A stretch of DNA of 64,000 bases from DATLNF01 sp046590575 (GTDB lineage Bacteria > Actinomycetota > Actinomycetes > BP-191), in assembly GCA_046590575.1 (NCBI GenBank), contig JBKJUS010000107.1:1-64000 (forward strand). Direction: 5' to 3'. The notes beneath the pieces are model-generated. The model was not told the DNA's origin. It did not search any database and saw nothing but the letters and a program-made list of their open reading frames with translations. Made by a program: the position numbers and the translations under genes. This document shows positions 57,580 through 64,000 of this stretch, in pieces. The number at the start of each line of letters is the position of its first letter. The first letter of the stretch is position 1.

Positions 57580-59595
57580 GTGCCAGACAAGCCCTGGGTG
57601 ATGCGCACATACGCCGGCCACTCGTCGCCCGCGGAGTCCAACGCGTTGTACCGGCGAAACCTCGAGAAGGGTCAGACCGGCCTCTCGGTGGCCTTCGACC
57701 TGCCCACGCAGACCGGATACGACCCCGACCACGAGCTGGCCCGCGGAGAGGTCGGCAAGGTCGGCGTCCCTGTCAGCCACCTCGGCGACATGCGCGCCCT
57801 CTTCGACGGGATTCCGCTGGCCGGGATGAACACGTCGATGACCATCAACGCCACTGCGATGTGGCTGCTGGCGCTTTACCAGGTGGTGGCGGAGGAGCAG
57901 GGTGCGGAAATCTCGCAGCTCACTGGCACCACGCAGAACGACATCATCAAGGAGTACTTGTCGCGGGGAACCTATGTGTTCCCGCCAGCGCCGTCGCTGC
58001 GCCTCATCACGGACATCGTTGCCTACACGGTCGCGGTGATGCCGCGGTGGAACCCGATCAACATCTGCAGCTACCACTTGCAGGAGGCCGGTGCGACACC
58101 GGTGCAGGAGATCGCGTACTCGATGTGCACGGCGATCGCCGTGCTCGACGCGGTACGTGACGCCGGCCAGGTGCCAGCTGAACGATTCGGTGAGGTCGTC
58201 GCACGGATGAGTTTCTTCGTCAATGCCGGCGTGCGCTTCGTCGAGGAGATGTGCAAGATGCGCGCGTTCGGCGCCCTATGGGACGAGATCACGCAGGAGC
58301 GGTACGGCGTCACTGACGAGCACCAGCGGCTGTTCCGATACGGCGTGCAGGTCAACTCGCTGGGCCTCACTGAGGCGCAGCCGGAGAACAACGTTCAGCG
58401 GATCGTCTTGGAGATGCTCGCGGTCACCTTGTCCAAGGACGCACGGGCACGGGCGGTGCAGTTGCCGGCGTGGAACGAAGCGCTCGGTCTGCCGCGACCT
58501 TGGGACCAGCAGTGGTCACTCCGGCTGCAGCAGGTGCTGGCCTACGAGACTGACTTGCTGGAATACGACGACCTCTTCATTGGCAGCCTTGTCGTTGAGA
58601 ACAAGGTCAACGAGCTGCTGGTTGGCGCGCGAGAGGAGATCGCGCGGGTGCAGGACCAGGGGGGAGCTGTGGCTGCGGTGGAGAACGGCTACATGAAGTC
58701 TGCGCTGGTCCGCTCTCATGCTGAGCACCGGTCTCGGGTGGAGTCCGGCGAGCGGGTGGTGGTCGGGGTGAACCGCTTTACCACCACGGAGCCCAACCCG
58801 CTGACCGCCGACCTTGATGCGGCGATCATGACGGTCGACCCGGCGGTGGAGAAGAAAGCTGTTGTGGCGCTCGAGGAGTGGCGGGCACACCGCAACGATG
58901 CCGCCGCTCAGACGGCCTTGCGGGCGCTTGAAGAGGCAGCCGGCACCGAGACCAACCTCGTTGGGCCCACGCTGGACTGCGTGCGCGCTGGGGTGACCAC
59001 CGGCGAGTGGGCGGCCGCCCTGCGGACGGTGTTCGGGGAGTATCGGGCACCGACAGGCGTCGGGGGGACGGCGGGCACCGCGACATCCAGTACCGAGATT
59101 GCGCAGGTACGCGAGCTCGTCCGGCGTACCGGCGAAGAGCTCGGGCGCCGGCTGAAACTGCTCGTCGGCAAGCCGGGTCTCGACGGTCACTCCAACGGTG
59201 CTGAGCAGATCGCGGTCCGCGCCCGGGACGTCGGCTTCGAGGTCGTCTACCAGGGCATCCGGCTGACGCCAGCGCAGATCGTGGCAGCGGCGGTGGAGGA
59301 GGACGTGCACTGCGTGGGGCTCTCCATCCTGTCCGGGAGCCACCTCGAGCTGATCCCGAAAGTGCTGACCGGTCTTCGAGATGCTGGTCTGGAGGACGTG
59401 CCGGTCATCGTAGGAGGCATCATTCCGGACGCCGACGCCCGTGTCCTCGAAGCGGCTGGCGTAGCCCGGGTCTTCACCCCCAAGGACTACGCCATGAGCA
59501 CGATCATGGCCGAGATCGTCAGTGTCATTCGATCTGCCCACGGTCTCGCGAATGCGGCGGAGTCGCTCGGTTTGGTTACCCCAATATCGGGGTAA
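57580..59595 (+). CDS. B12-dependent acyl-CoA mutase, ethylmalonyl-CoA mutase/MeaA type
   Basis: 671 aa, catalytic TIM barrel and cobalamin domain on one chain. TYAGHSSPAESNALYRRNLEKGQTGLSVAFDLPTQTG holds the CoA-binding and active-site Tyr segment, and LVGKPGLDGHSNGAEQIA holds the base-off B12 motif DxHxxG (D535, H537, G540). The form DGHSNG and single-chain length fit the MeaA/ethylmalonyl-CoA mutase branch rather than classical MutA/MutB. GTG start. With the neighbouring hydroxybutyryl-CoA dehydrogenase and the adenosyltransferase it suggests an ethylmalonyl-CoA-type C2 assimilation pathway; crotonyl-CoA carboxylase is not in the window. Confidence 0.87.
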   Translation: MPDKPWVMRTYAGHSSPAESNALYRRNLEKGQTGLSVAFDLPTQTGYDPDHELARGEVGKVGVPVSHLGDMRALFDGIPLAGMNTSMTINATAMWLLALYQVVAEEQGAEISQLTGTTQNDIIKEYLSRGTYVFPPAPSLRLITDIVAYTVAVMPRWNPINICSYHLQEAGATPVQEIAYSMCTAIAVLDAVRDAGQVPAERFGEVVARMSFFVNAGVRFVEEMCKMRAFGALWDEITQERYGVTDEHQRLFRYGVQVNSLGLTEAQPENNVQRIVLEMLAVTLSKDARARAVQLPAWNEALGLPRPWDQQWSLRLQQVLAYETDLLEYDDLFIGSLVVENKVNELLVGAREEIARVQDQGGAVAAVENGYMKSALVRSHAEHRSRVESGERVVVGVNRFTTTEPNPLTADLDAAIMTVDPAVEKKAVVALEEWRAHRNDAAAQTALRALEEAAGTETNLVGPTLDCVRAGVTTGEWAAALRTVFGEYRAPTGVGGTAGTATSSTEIAQVRELVRRTGEELGRRLKLLVGKPGLDGHSNGAEQIAVRARDVGFEVVYQGIRLTPAQIVAAAVEEDVHCVGLSILSGSHLELIPKVLTGLRDAGLEDVPVIVGGIIPDADARVLEAAGVARVFTPKDYAMSTIMAEIVSVIRSAHGLANAAESLGLVTPISG

Positions 59596-59628
59596 ACACA
59601 TGCCGCGTGAACTCAGCCGAGGGGACAT

Positions 59629-60120
59629 GTGGGACTGACCGAGCCAGTTCGCCATGCGGTGCTGGTGCTGGCCGCGTCGCCGGGCAGTGCGGCCCGGGCT
59701 CGTCGATTCACCAAGGATTCGCTGCGGGGCATGCGCGGCGTGCTACCAATGGACGATCTGCTTCTCGTCGTCAGCGAGCTGGTGACCAACGCCGTCCGCT
59801 ACGGCAGGGGTGCGCCGACGCTGTCTCTCCACGCGGGTCATGACTGGGTTCGTGTCGAGGTCACCGACAACGGCGAACTGCTGCCGAGAGGCGCCAGTCC
59901 GTCCGATGAGGAGCGCGGGCGCGGCTTGCATCTCGTCGACGCGTTGACGAGGAAGTGGGGCATCGAAGAGCGTACGCGCGGCAAGACCATCTGGGCGGAA
60001 CTCGCCGCTGGAGCCCAACTAGTCCTCGATCGTGAACATGCGGGTCATCCCGGTCAGGGCGAGAAGCTTGCGCACGGAAGCGCTGGGCTGCCGCAGAACG
60101 AGAGAATTCTCGGCGGGTAG
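59629..60120 (+). CDS. Anti-sigma-factor-type HATPase (RsbW-like)
   Basis: 163 aa from GTG. GHKL ATP-binding motifs are SELVTNAVRYG (N box), VEVTDNG (G1) and RGRGLHLVDAL (G2), without a His-kinase phosphoacceptor domain. Such proteins bind sigma factors or phosphorylate STAS partners. The last 102 bp overlap the convergent STAS gene, and the extra C-terminal ~35 aa (after WAELAAGA) are unlike the family, so the natural fold ends near residue 128. Confidence 0.8.
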   Translation: MGLTEPVRHAVLVLAASPGSAARARRFTKDSLRGMRGVLPMDDLLLVVSELVTNAVRYGRGAPTLSLHAGHDWVRVEVTDNGELLPRGASPSDEERGRGLHLVDALTRKWGIEERTRGKTIWAELAAGAQLVLDREHAGHPGQGEKLAHGSAGLPQNERILGG

Positions 60121-60387
60121 GAGTTGGCGAGCGGCGATCAACGCGCCGAGGCCACTCGAGTCACAGAACGTCACGTGGCTCAGATCGATCACCGCGGGCG
60201 GACCGCCTGCACTCGCCAACTCGGTCACCGCCGCCATGAGCGACGGAGCGGTAGCGAGGTCAAGCTCGCCGCTGACGGTCAGCATGACTAGGCCGTCGAT
60301 TTCACCGGAAGACACCGTGAAGCCGTCGGATTCTGCTGCGGGCACTGACCCTCCTGCGTCCCGTTGGAACAGAGGTGCCAGACGCAC
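60019..60387 (-). CDS. STAS-domain anti-sigma-factor antagonist
   Basis: 122 aa. VMLTVSGELDLATAPSLMAAV and IDLSHVTFCDSSGLGALIAARQL are STAS hallmarks; the first Ser of DSSGLG is the usual phosphorylation site. Probable partner of the convergent HATPase (59629), a partner-switching pair whose genes overlap tail to tail by 102 bp. Confidence 0.85.
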   Translation of the reverse strand: MRLAPLFQRDAGGSVPAAESDGFTVSSGEIDGLVMLTVSGELDLATAPSLMAAVTELASAGGPPAVIDLSHVTFCDSSGLGALIAARQLLPAENSLVLRQPSASVRKLLALTGMTRMFTIED

Positions 60388-60463
60388 CCTGCCGGTGACT
60401 GAAGGGCTGTGTGCTCAACCGCTCGACGTATGTCTATCTCACCTGCGCCGATACGAGGAAGTC

Positions 60464-61162
60464 TCAGTGGTCCGGCAAGGCGTCCACGACAGCCTGGGCG
60501 ATCTCGCGGAGTTTGCGGTTGGTGCGCTGCGACATCTCAGTGAGGCGCTGAAAAGCCGCATCGGCTGAGCAGCGGTACTCAGTCATGAGCGAGCCCTTTG
60601 CCTGCTCGATGACAGCTCGATGCTCCATCGCCTCCTGCAGCTGAGCGTTCAACGTACTCGCGCTGCGGTAGACCTGGGCGTTAGCTAGGGCGGCTCCGGC
60701 CTGGCCGGCGAAGAGTGAGATCATGGCTTCGTCGAGCTTGTCGAAGCCTCGCGGAAGCCGGCTGTACAGGTTGAGCGCGCCGATTACGTGGTCTCGCACC
60801 TCAAGGGGCGCGGCGAGGAAGCTGGCGATCCCGTGCTGCTCAGCGAGCCGGCAGAAGTCTGGCCACCTCGCCTCGGCGGTGACCTCGTCGACCCGGTTGG
60901 TACGGCGACTGCGGATGGCGTCCAGGCACGGTCCGTCATCCACGCGGTACTGATCCTCGTCCACGGTCCGGGCCGTCGAGCTGGTGCTGGCCGCGGTGAT
61001 GAAGCCGTCGCCGGATCGAATGGTCACGCTGCACGCATCACACCCATCGATGACCTGGGCGGCCAGGTCTGCCACTCGCTGAAGAGTGGTCTCTAAGGTC
61101 TCCTCGCTGAGCAGCAGACCACCCAACTCGGTCATGCGCAGTGCAAGCGAGTCCTCGATCAC
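60464..61162 (-). CDS. GAF-ANTAR RNA-binding antiterminator
   Basis: 232 aa from the GTG at 61162 (GGGGGG 5 nt upstream). The GAF domain is about 20-150 (DACSVTIRSGDGFITAAST, DDGPCLDAIRS, FLAAPLEVRDHVIGALNLYS). The ANTAR domain is at the C-terminus (LQEAMEHRAVIEQAKGSLMTEYRCSADAAFQRLTEMSQRTNRKLREIAQAVV), which binds paired-hairpin RNA to control termination. The GAF part may sense a ligand or redox. Typical of actinobacteria. A longer frame to 61450 would overlap the divergent gene. Confidence 0.87.
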   Translation of the reverse strand: MIEDSLALRMTELGGLLLSEETLETTLQRVADLAAQVIDGCDACSVTIRSGDGFITAASTSSTARTVDEDQYRVDDGPCLDAIRSRRTNRVDEVTAEARWPDFCRLAEQHGIASFLAAPLEVRDHVIGALNLYSRLPRGFDKLDEAMISLFAGQAGAALANAQVYRSASTLNAQLQEAMEHRAVIEQAKGSLMTEYRCSADAAFQRLTEMSQRTNRKLREIAQAVVDALPDH

Positions 61163-61300
61163 ATCGACCCCCCGGGTGCGAACTCCGCCGACCCGTCGTG
61201 GGCCGTGGGAGGCAAGGTACCGCGCGCCGGGCCGGGATTCGCGGGCGCCATCCGTCGACTGAGAGACTGCCAGCATCAGTGGCGACGGCGAGGAGCAAGC

Positions 61301-63076
61301 GTGGCACGAGATTTCGTCAAGGTGGGCGTAGTCGGCCTGGGCACGATGGGTGCGGGCATCGCGGAGGTCCTCGCTCGTTCGGGTATCGACGTCGTGGGGG
61401 TCGAGGTCAGCGACGAGTCCCTCACTCGAGGTCGTGGTCACGTGCAGCACTCAACCGACCGCGCGGTACGCCGGGGCAAGCTCACGGAGGCTGAGCAGGG
61501 GGCGGTAGTCGGCCGGATCGAGTTCACGACCGACCTCGAGCGGCTCTCCGACGTCGACCTCGTCGTCGAGGCCATTCCAGAGCGGTTGGAACTCAAGACC
61601 GACCTCTTCGTCAAGCTGGACCGCATCTGCCCGCCGGACACCGTGCTCGCCACCAACACCTCGGCCCTCTCGGTCACCCAGATTGCCGTCGCGACCCAGC
61701 GCCCGAGCCGCGTGCTGGGGATGCATTGGTTCAATCCAGCGCCGGTCATGGGCCTGGTCGAGATCATCCGCACTGTCGTGACCGACCAAGCCGTTGTCGA
61801 CGACGTCGAGGCTCTGGTCGCGAAGGTCGGCAAAACCGATGTCACCGCGGGCGACAAGGCCGGCTTCATCGCCAACGCGCTTCTCTTCGGTTACCTCAAC
61901 AACGCCGTGCGGATGCTCGAGTCGCGTTATGCGACGCGCGAGGACATCGACGCGGCGATGCGGTTCGGCTGTGGGCACCCCATGGGTCCGCTGGCGCTGC
62001 TCGACCTCATCGGACTGGACTCGGCGTACGAGATCCTCGACACGATGTACCACCAGAGCCGCGACCACCTGCATGCCCCGGCACCGATTCTCAAGCAGTT
62101 GGTCACTGCGGGGTACCTCGGCCGCAAGACAGGTCGCGGCTTCTATGTGTACGCCGCCCCCGACTCGCCCGACGTGGTGGACGCAGCCTCCACGACCGAG
62201 GACGTCGGCGAGACGGCACGCGCCGTACGCCGGATCGGCGTCGTCGGCACCGGCACGATGGCAACCGGCATCGTCGAGGTATGCGCCAAGGCGGGGTACG
62301 ACGTGGTCTACCGGGCCCGGAGCGCCGATAAGGTATCCGCCGTCCGCGCCGCGATCGAGAAGAGCCTCGAGAAGGCAGTGCAGCGCGGCAAGCTCGACGA
62401 AGTCGGCCGTGGTGCTGCGTTGGGGCGCATCGTCGGCACAGTCGAGCTTGACGACCTCGCCGACTGTGACCTCGTCGTCGAGGCGGTGGTCGAGGACCTG
62501 CCGACCAAGCGCGCGCTCTTCGCCGCGCTGGACGAGGTCGTCAAGCCAGGCGCGGTGCTTGCGACGACCACCAGCAGTCTCCCCGTCATCGAGTGCGCCG
62601 CTGCGACGAGTCGCCCGGCTGACGTCGTCGGGATGCACTGGTTCAACCCGGCAAATCTGATGAAGCTGGTCGAGATCGTGCCCACCGTCCGGACGGCACC
62701 CGACGTCGTGGCCACCATCAAGAGCGTGTGCGCAACCGCCGGGAAGCATGCGGTGGTGTGCGGTGACCGGGCCGGGTTCATTGTCAATGCCCTGCTCTTT
62801 CCCTACCTCAACGACGCCGTGAAGATGCTGGAGGAGCACTACGCCACTGTCGACGACATCGACTTCGCGATGAAGCTCGGGTGCGGGCACCCGATGGGTC
62901 CCTTCGAGCTGCTCGACGTCGTGGGCCTCGATGTCGCCCTCGCGATCGAAGAGACTCTCTACCTGGAGTTCCGTGAGCCCGGATTCGCGCCTGCGCCCTT
63001 GTTGGAGCACCTCGTGACCGCCGGCTACCTGGGGCGCAAGAGCGGTCGCGGGTTCCGCGACTACTCCGCACGCTGA
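61301..63076 (+). CDS. Tandem-domain 3-hydroxyacyl-CoA dehydrogenase
   Basis: 591 aa from GTG 61301 (AGGAG 8 nt upstream). Two complete HCDH units: residues about 1-290 (VGVVGLGTMGAGIAEVLARSG, GMHWFNPAPVMGLVEII) and about 305-591 (IGVVGTGTMATGIVEVCAKAG, GMHWFNPANLMKLVEIV). Each has its own GxGxMG NAD motif, catalytic His, and GCGHPMGP C-terminal helix region. There is no enoyl-CoA hydratase domain, so this is not FadB. The second NAD motif has Thr after TM (GTGTMATG) where Gly is usual. A single-domain paralogue lies at 55588. Confidence 0.88.
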   Translation: MARDFVKVGVVGLGTMGAGIAEVLARSGIDVVGVEVSDESLTRGRGHVQHSTDRAVRRGKLTEAEQGAVVGRIEFTTDLERLSDVDLVVEAIPERLELKTDLFVKLDRICPPDTVLATNTSALSVTQIAVATQRPSRVLGMHWFNPAPVMGLVEIIRTVVTDQAVVDDVEALVAKVGKTDVTAGDKAGFIANALLFGYLNNAVRMLESRYATREDIDAAMRFGCGHPMGPLALLDLIGLDSAYEILDTMYHQSRDHLHAPAPILKQLVTAGYLGRKTGRGFYVYAAPDSPDVVDAASTTEDVGETARAVRRIGVVGTGTMATGIVEVCAKAGYDVVYRARSADKVSAVRAAIEKSLEKAVQRGKLDEVGRGAALGRIVGTVELDDLADCDLVVEAVVEDLPTKRALFAALDEVVKPGAVLATTTSSLPVIECAAATSRPADVVGMHWFNPANLMKLVEIVPTVRTAPDVVATIKSVCATAGKHAVVCGDRAGFIVNALLFPYLNDAVKMLEEHYATVDDIDFAMKLGCGHPMGPFELLDVVGLDVALAIEETLYLEFREPGFAPAPLLEHLVTAGYLGRKSGRGFRDYSAR

Positions 63077-63092
63077 CGGGCAGGACCTCGTC

Positions 63093-63566
63093 ATGGCAAT
63101 GGACAAGGCGCGGTTAAGGTCACTGGCTCGCGAGGCAGGAGCGTTCCTGCCTGATGTTGTCAGGCTCTTCCGTGATGTAGCTCGTGACGAGCGGGTGCCA
63201 CGCCGGGTGAAGGTCGAGGTCGGTCTGGCCGCGGGCTACCTCTTGATGCCCATCGACGTCATCCCGGACTTCCTTCCCGGCATCGGCCAGCTGGACGACG
63301 TGGCGGTCATCGGCTGGGCAGTGCGGAGACTGCTGTTGGGAGCGGGCGAAGGAATCTTGCGGGAGCACTGGCACGGAAGCGACCGCGGGCTGGAGGTGCT
63401 CCTGCAGATCGCGTCGGCTGGTTTCAACCCCAGACGGCTTCTCGCTGGGCTCGCGTTGGGCGGGCTGGCCGGTCGTTCCGGTCCCGGCCAGAGCGGACCG
63501 AGTGTCGTGGAGGGGGAGGTCGTCAAGGACCCGACGCCAGCGCGACCGGAGGGCTCTCGCGGGTGA
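63093..63566 (+). CDS. DUF1232 (YkvA-like) membrane-associated protein
   Basis: 157 aa. VKVEVGLAAGYLLMPIDVIPDFLPGIGQLDDVAVIGWAVRRLL is the DUF1232 signature (sPIDlIPDfiP-x-lG-x-lDD). The motif is a hydrophobic hairpin thought to lie in or on the membrane. C-terminal Gly/Pro-rich tail. ATGA-type overlap with the next gene. Function unknown for the family. Confidence 0.8.
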   Translation: MAMDKARLRSLAREAGAFLPDVVRLFRDVARDERVPRRVKVEVGLAAGYLLMPIDVIPDFLPGIGQLDDVAVIGWAVRRLLLGAGEGILREHWHGSDRGLEVLLQIASAGFNPRRLLAGLALGGLAGRSGPGQSGPSVVEGEVVKDPTPARPEGSRG

Positions 63567-63811
63567 AGGACGAGTTTGTCGACGGGCCCGACGGTCGGGA
63601 GTACGTCGAGCGCCGGGTGACCGGAGCGGCATCGACGAAGGCCTACCGATGCCCGGGTTGTGATCAGCAGATCCGGCCGACAACACCTCACGTCGTCGCG
63701 TGGCCGGTGGCGGATGTAGCGGACCGCCGGCACTGGCACACGGCGTGCTGGGGTACTCGGGGCAGTCGGCGCCCGAAGCAGTTCCGGGGTCGCGGTGCGC
63801 CGCGCTACTGA
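63563..63811 (+). CDS. Small zinc-ribbon-like protein
   Basis: 82 aa. YRCPGCDQQIRPTTPHVVAWPVADVADRRHWHTACW gives a C-x2-C ... H ... H-x2-C set that could bind one zinc. GTG start overlapping the DUF1232 stop. Similar short proteins are widespread in actinobacteria, without assigned function. Confidence 0.7.
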   Translation: MKDEFVDGPDGREYVERRVTGAASTKAYRCPGCDQQIRPTTPHVVAWPVADVADRRHWHTACWGTRGSRRPKQFRGRGAPRY

Positions 63812-63823
63812 GAGGGTGCTCCC

Positions 63824-64000
63824 GTGACCGAGATTCGCGCCAACACCGTCCTGCCGGCGGATCGTCGCCCGGTCACTCTGCACACGGCAGACGGCCTCTC
63901 GCTCGAGGGTGAGCTTGCTCTCCCGGTTCTTGCAGCTCCAGTTGCCACCGTCGTCTGCCTGCACCCGTTGCCTACGCACGGCGGGAGCATGGACAGCCAC
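63824..64000 (+). CDS. Alpha/beta-hydrolase-like protein (3' end truncated by the window)
   Basis: First 59 aa only. VTLHTADGLSLEGELALP and TVVCLHPLPTHGGSMDS fit the start of an alpha/beta hydrolase (strand plus oxyanion-hole HPLPTHGG). GTG start with GAGAGGG upstream. The nucleophile elbow would lie beyond the window. Confidence 0.65.
   Translation, partial: MTEIRANTVLPADRRPVTLHTADGLSLEGELALPVLAAPVATVVCLHPLPTHGGSMDSH

Noticed and set aside
61451..63106. 551-codon open frame antisense to the tandem dehydrogenase
   Set aside because: Mirror of a clear two-domain enzyme; low-complexity His/Asp/Val/Gly composition typical of antisense frames.
1..64000. Genetic code with TGA as Trp
   Set aside because: TGA is the stop codon of many genes here, including ATGA overlaps (hypC-hypD, hypD-hypE, ATPase pairs), and the three in-frame TGAs align to Cys, not Trp.

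Overview
The window is a high-GC, densely packed, actinobacterial-type chromosome segment. The evidence is GTG/TTG starts, many ATGA/GTGA gene overlaps, a GAF-ANTAR regulator, PadR regulators, LPxTG-like and cell-wall-binding surface proteins, an atpC-adenosyltransferase-murA block, a MurA with Asp in place of the usual Cys, and a high-affinity (group 1h-like) [NiFe]-hydrogenase. No transposase, integrase, rRNA or CRISPR array is visible.

Layout. 1-6 kb: an LPATG-bearing M14 carboxypeptidase (its N-terminus runs off the window), a vanadium-haloperoxidase-like PAP2 protein and an FtsH-like protease. 6-17 kb: five paralogous BNR/Asp-box surface proteins, three of them with C-terminal cell-wall-binding-2 repeats, plus a stalked membrane protein. 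17-25 kb: seven CooC/MinD-like P-loop ATPases with a membrane protein, a membrane zinc metalloprotease and a PadR regulator. 25-31 kb: a dimeric alpha-beta-barrel protein, a TolB-like propeller, two regulators, and hydrogenase accessory genes (NifU-like, maturation protease, TPR, biotin-ligase-fold protein). 31-39 kb: a second divergent protease, the hydrogenase large and small subunits, hypC-hypD-hypE and a SIS protein. 39-43 kb: a YegI/YegK/YegL-like kinase-phosphatase-vWA triad. 43-47.7 kb: a complete selenocysteine locus (selB, selA, tRNA-Sec, selD). 47.8-52.5 kb: small membrane and coiled-coil proteins around a DUF1059 gene. 52.6-64 kb: chromosomal housekeeping and acyl-CoA/B12 metabolism (atpC, adenosyltransferase, murA, hydroxyacyl-CoA dehydrogenases, SCP2 proteins, an ethylmalonyl-CoA-mutase-type enzyme, anti-sigma/STAS/ANTAR regulators).

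Main discovery. Three genes are interrupted by a single in-frame TGA exactly where close homologues have a conserved Cys: two CooC-like ATPases (TGA at 18352 and 21045) and a DUF1059 protein (TGA at 48406). Each TGA is followed, about 20 nt downstream, by a short hairpin with G-U in its apical loop, the geometry of a bacterial SECIS element. The Sec machinery lies in the same window. The two ATPases align without gaps to Cys-containing paralogues encoded a few kb away. The locus therefore looks like a duplicated three-ATPase module in which one copy has Sec in the CooC-type CxC metal-binding motif and the other has Cys. To my knowledge Sec-containing CooC-like ATPases and Sec-containing DUF1059 proteins have not been described, but I could not search databases. 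A link between this ATPase/BNR system and the adjacent Ni enzyme (the hydrogenase) is plausible but is inference.
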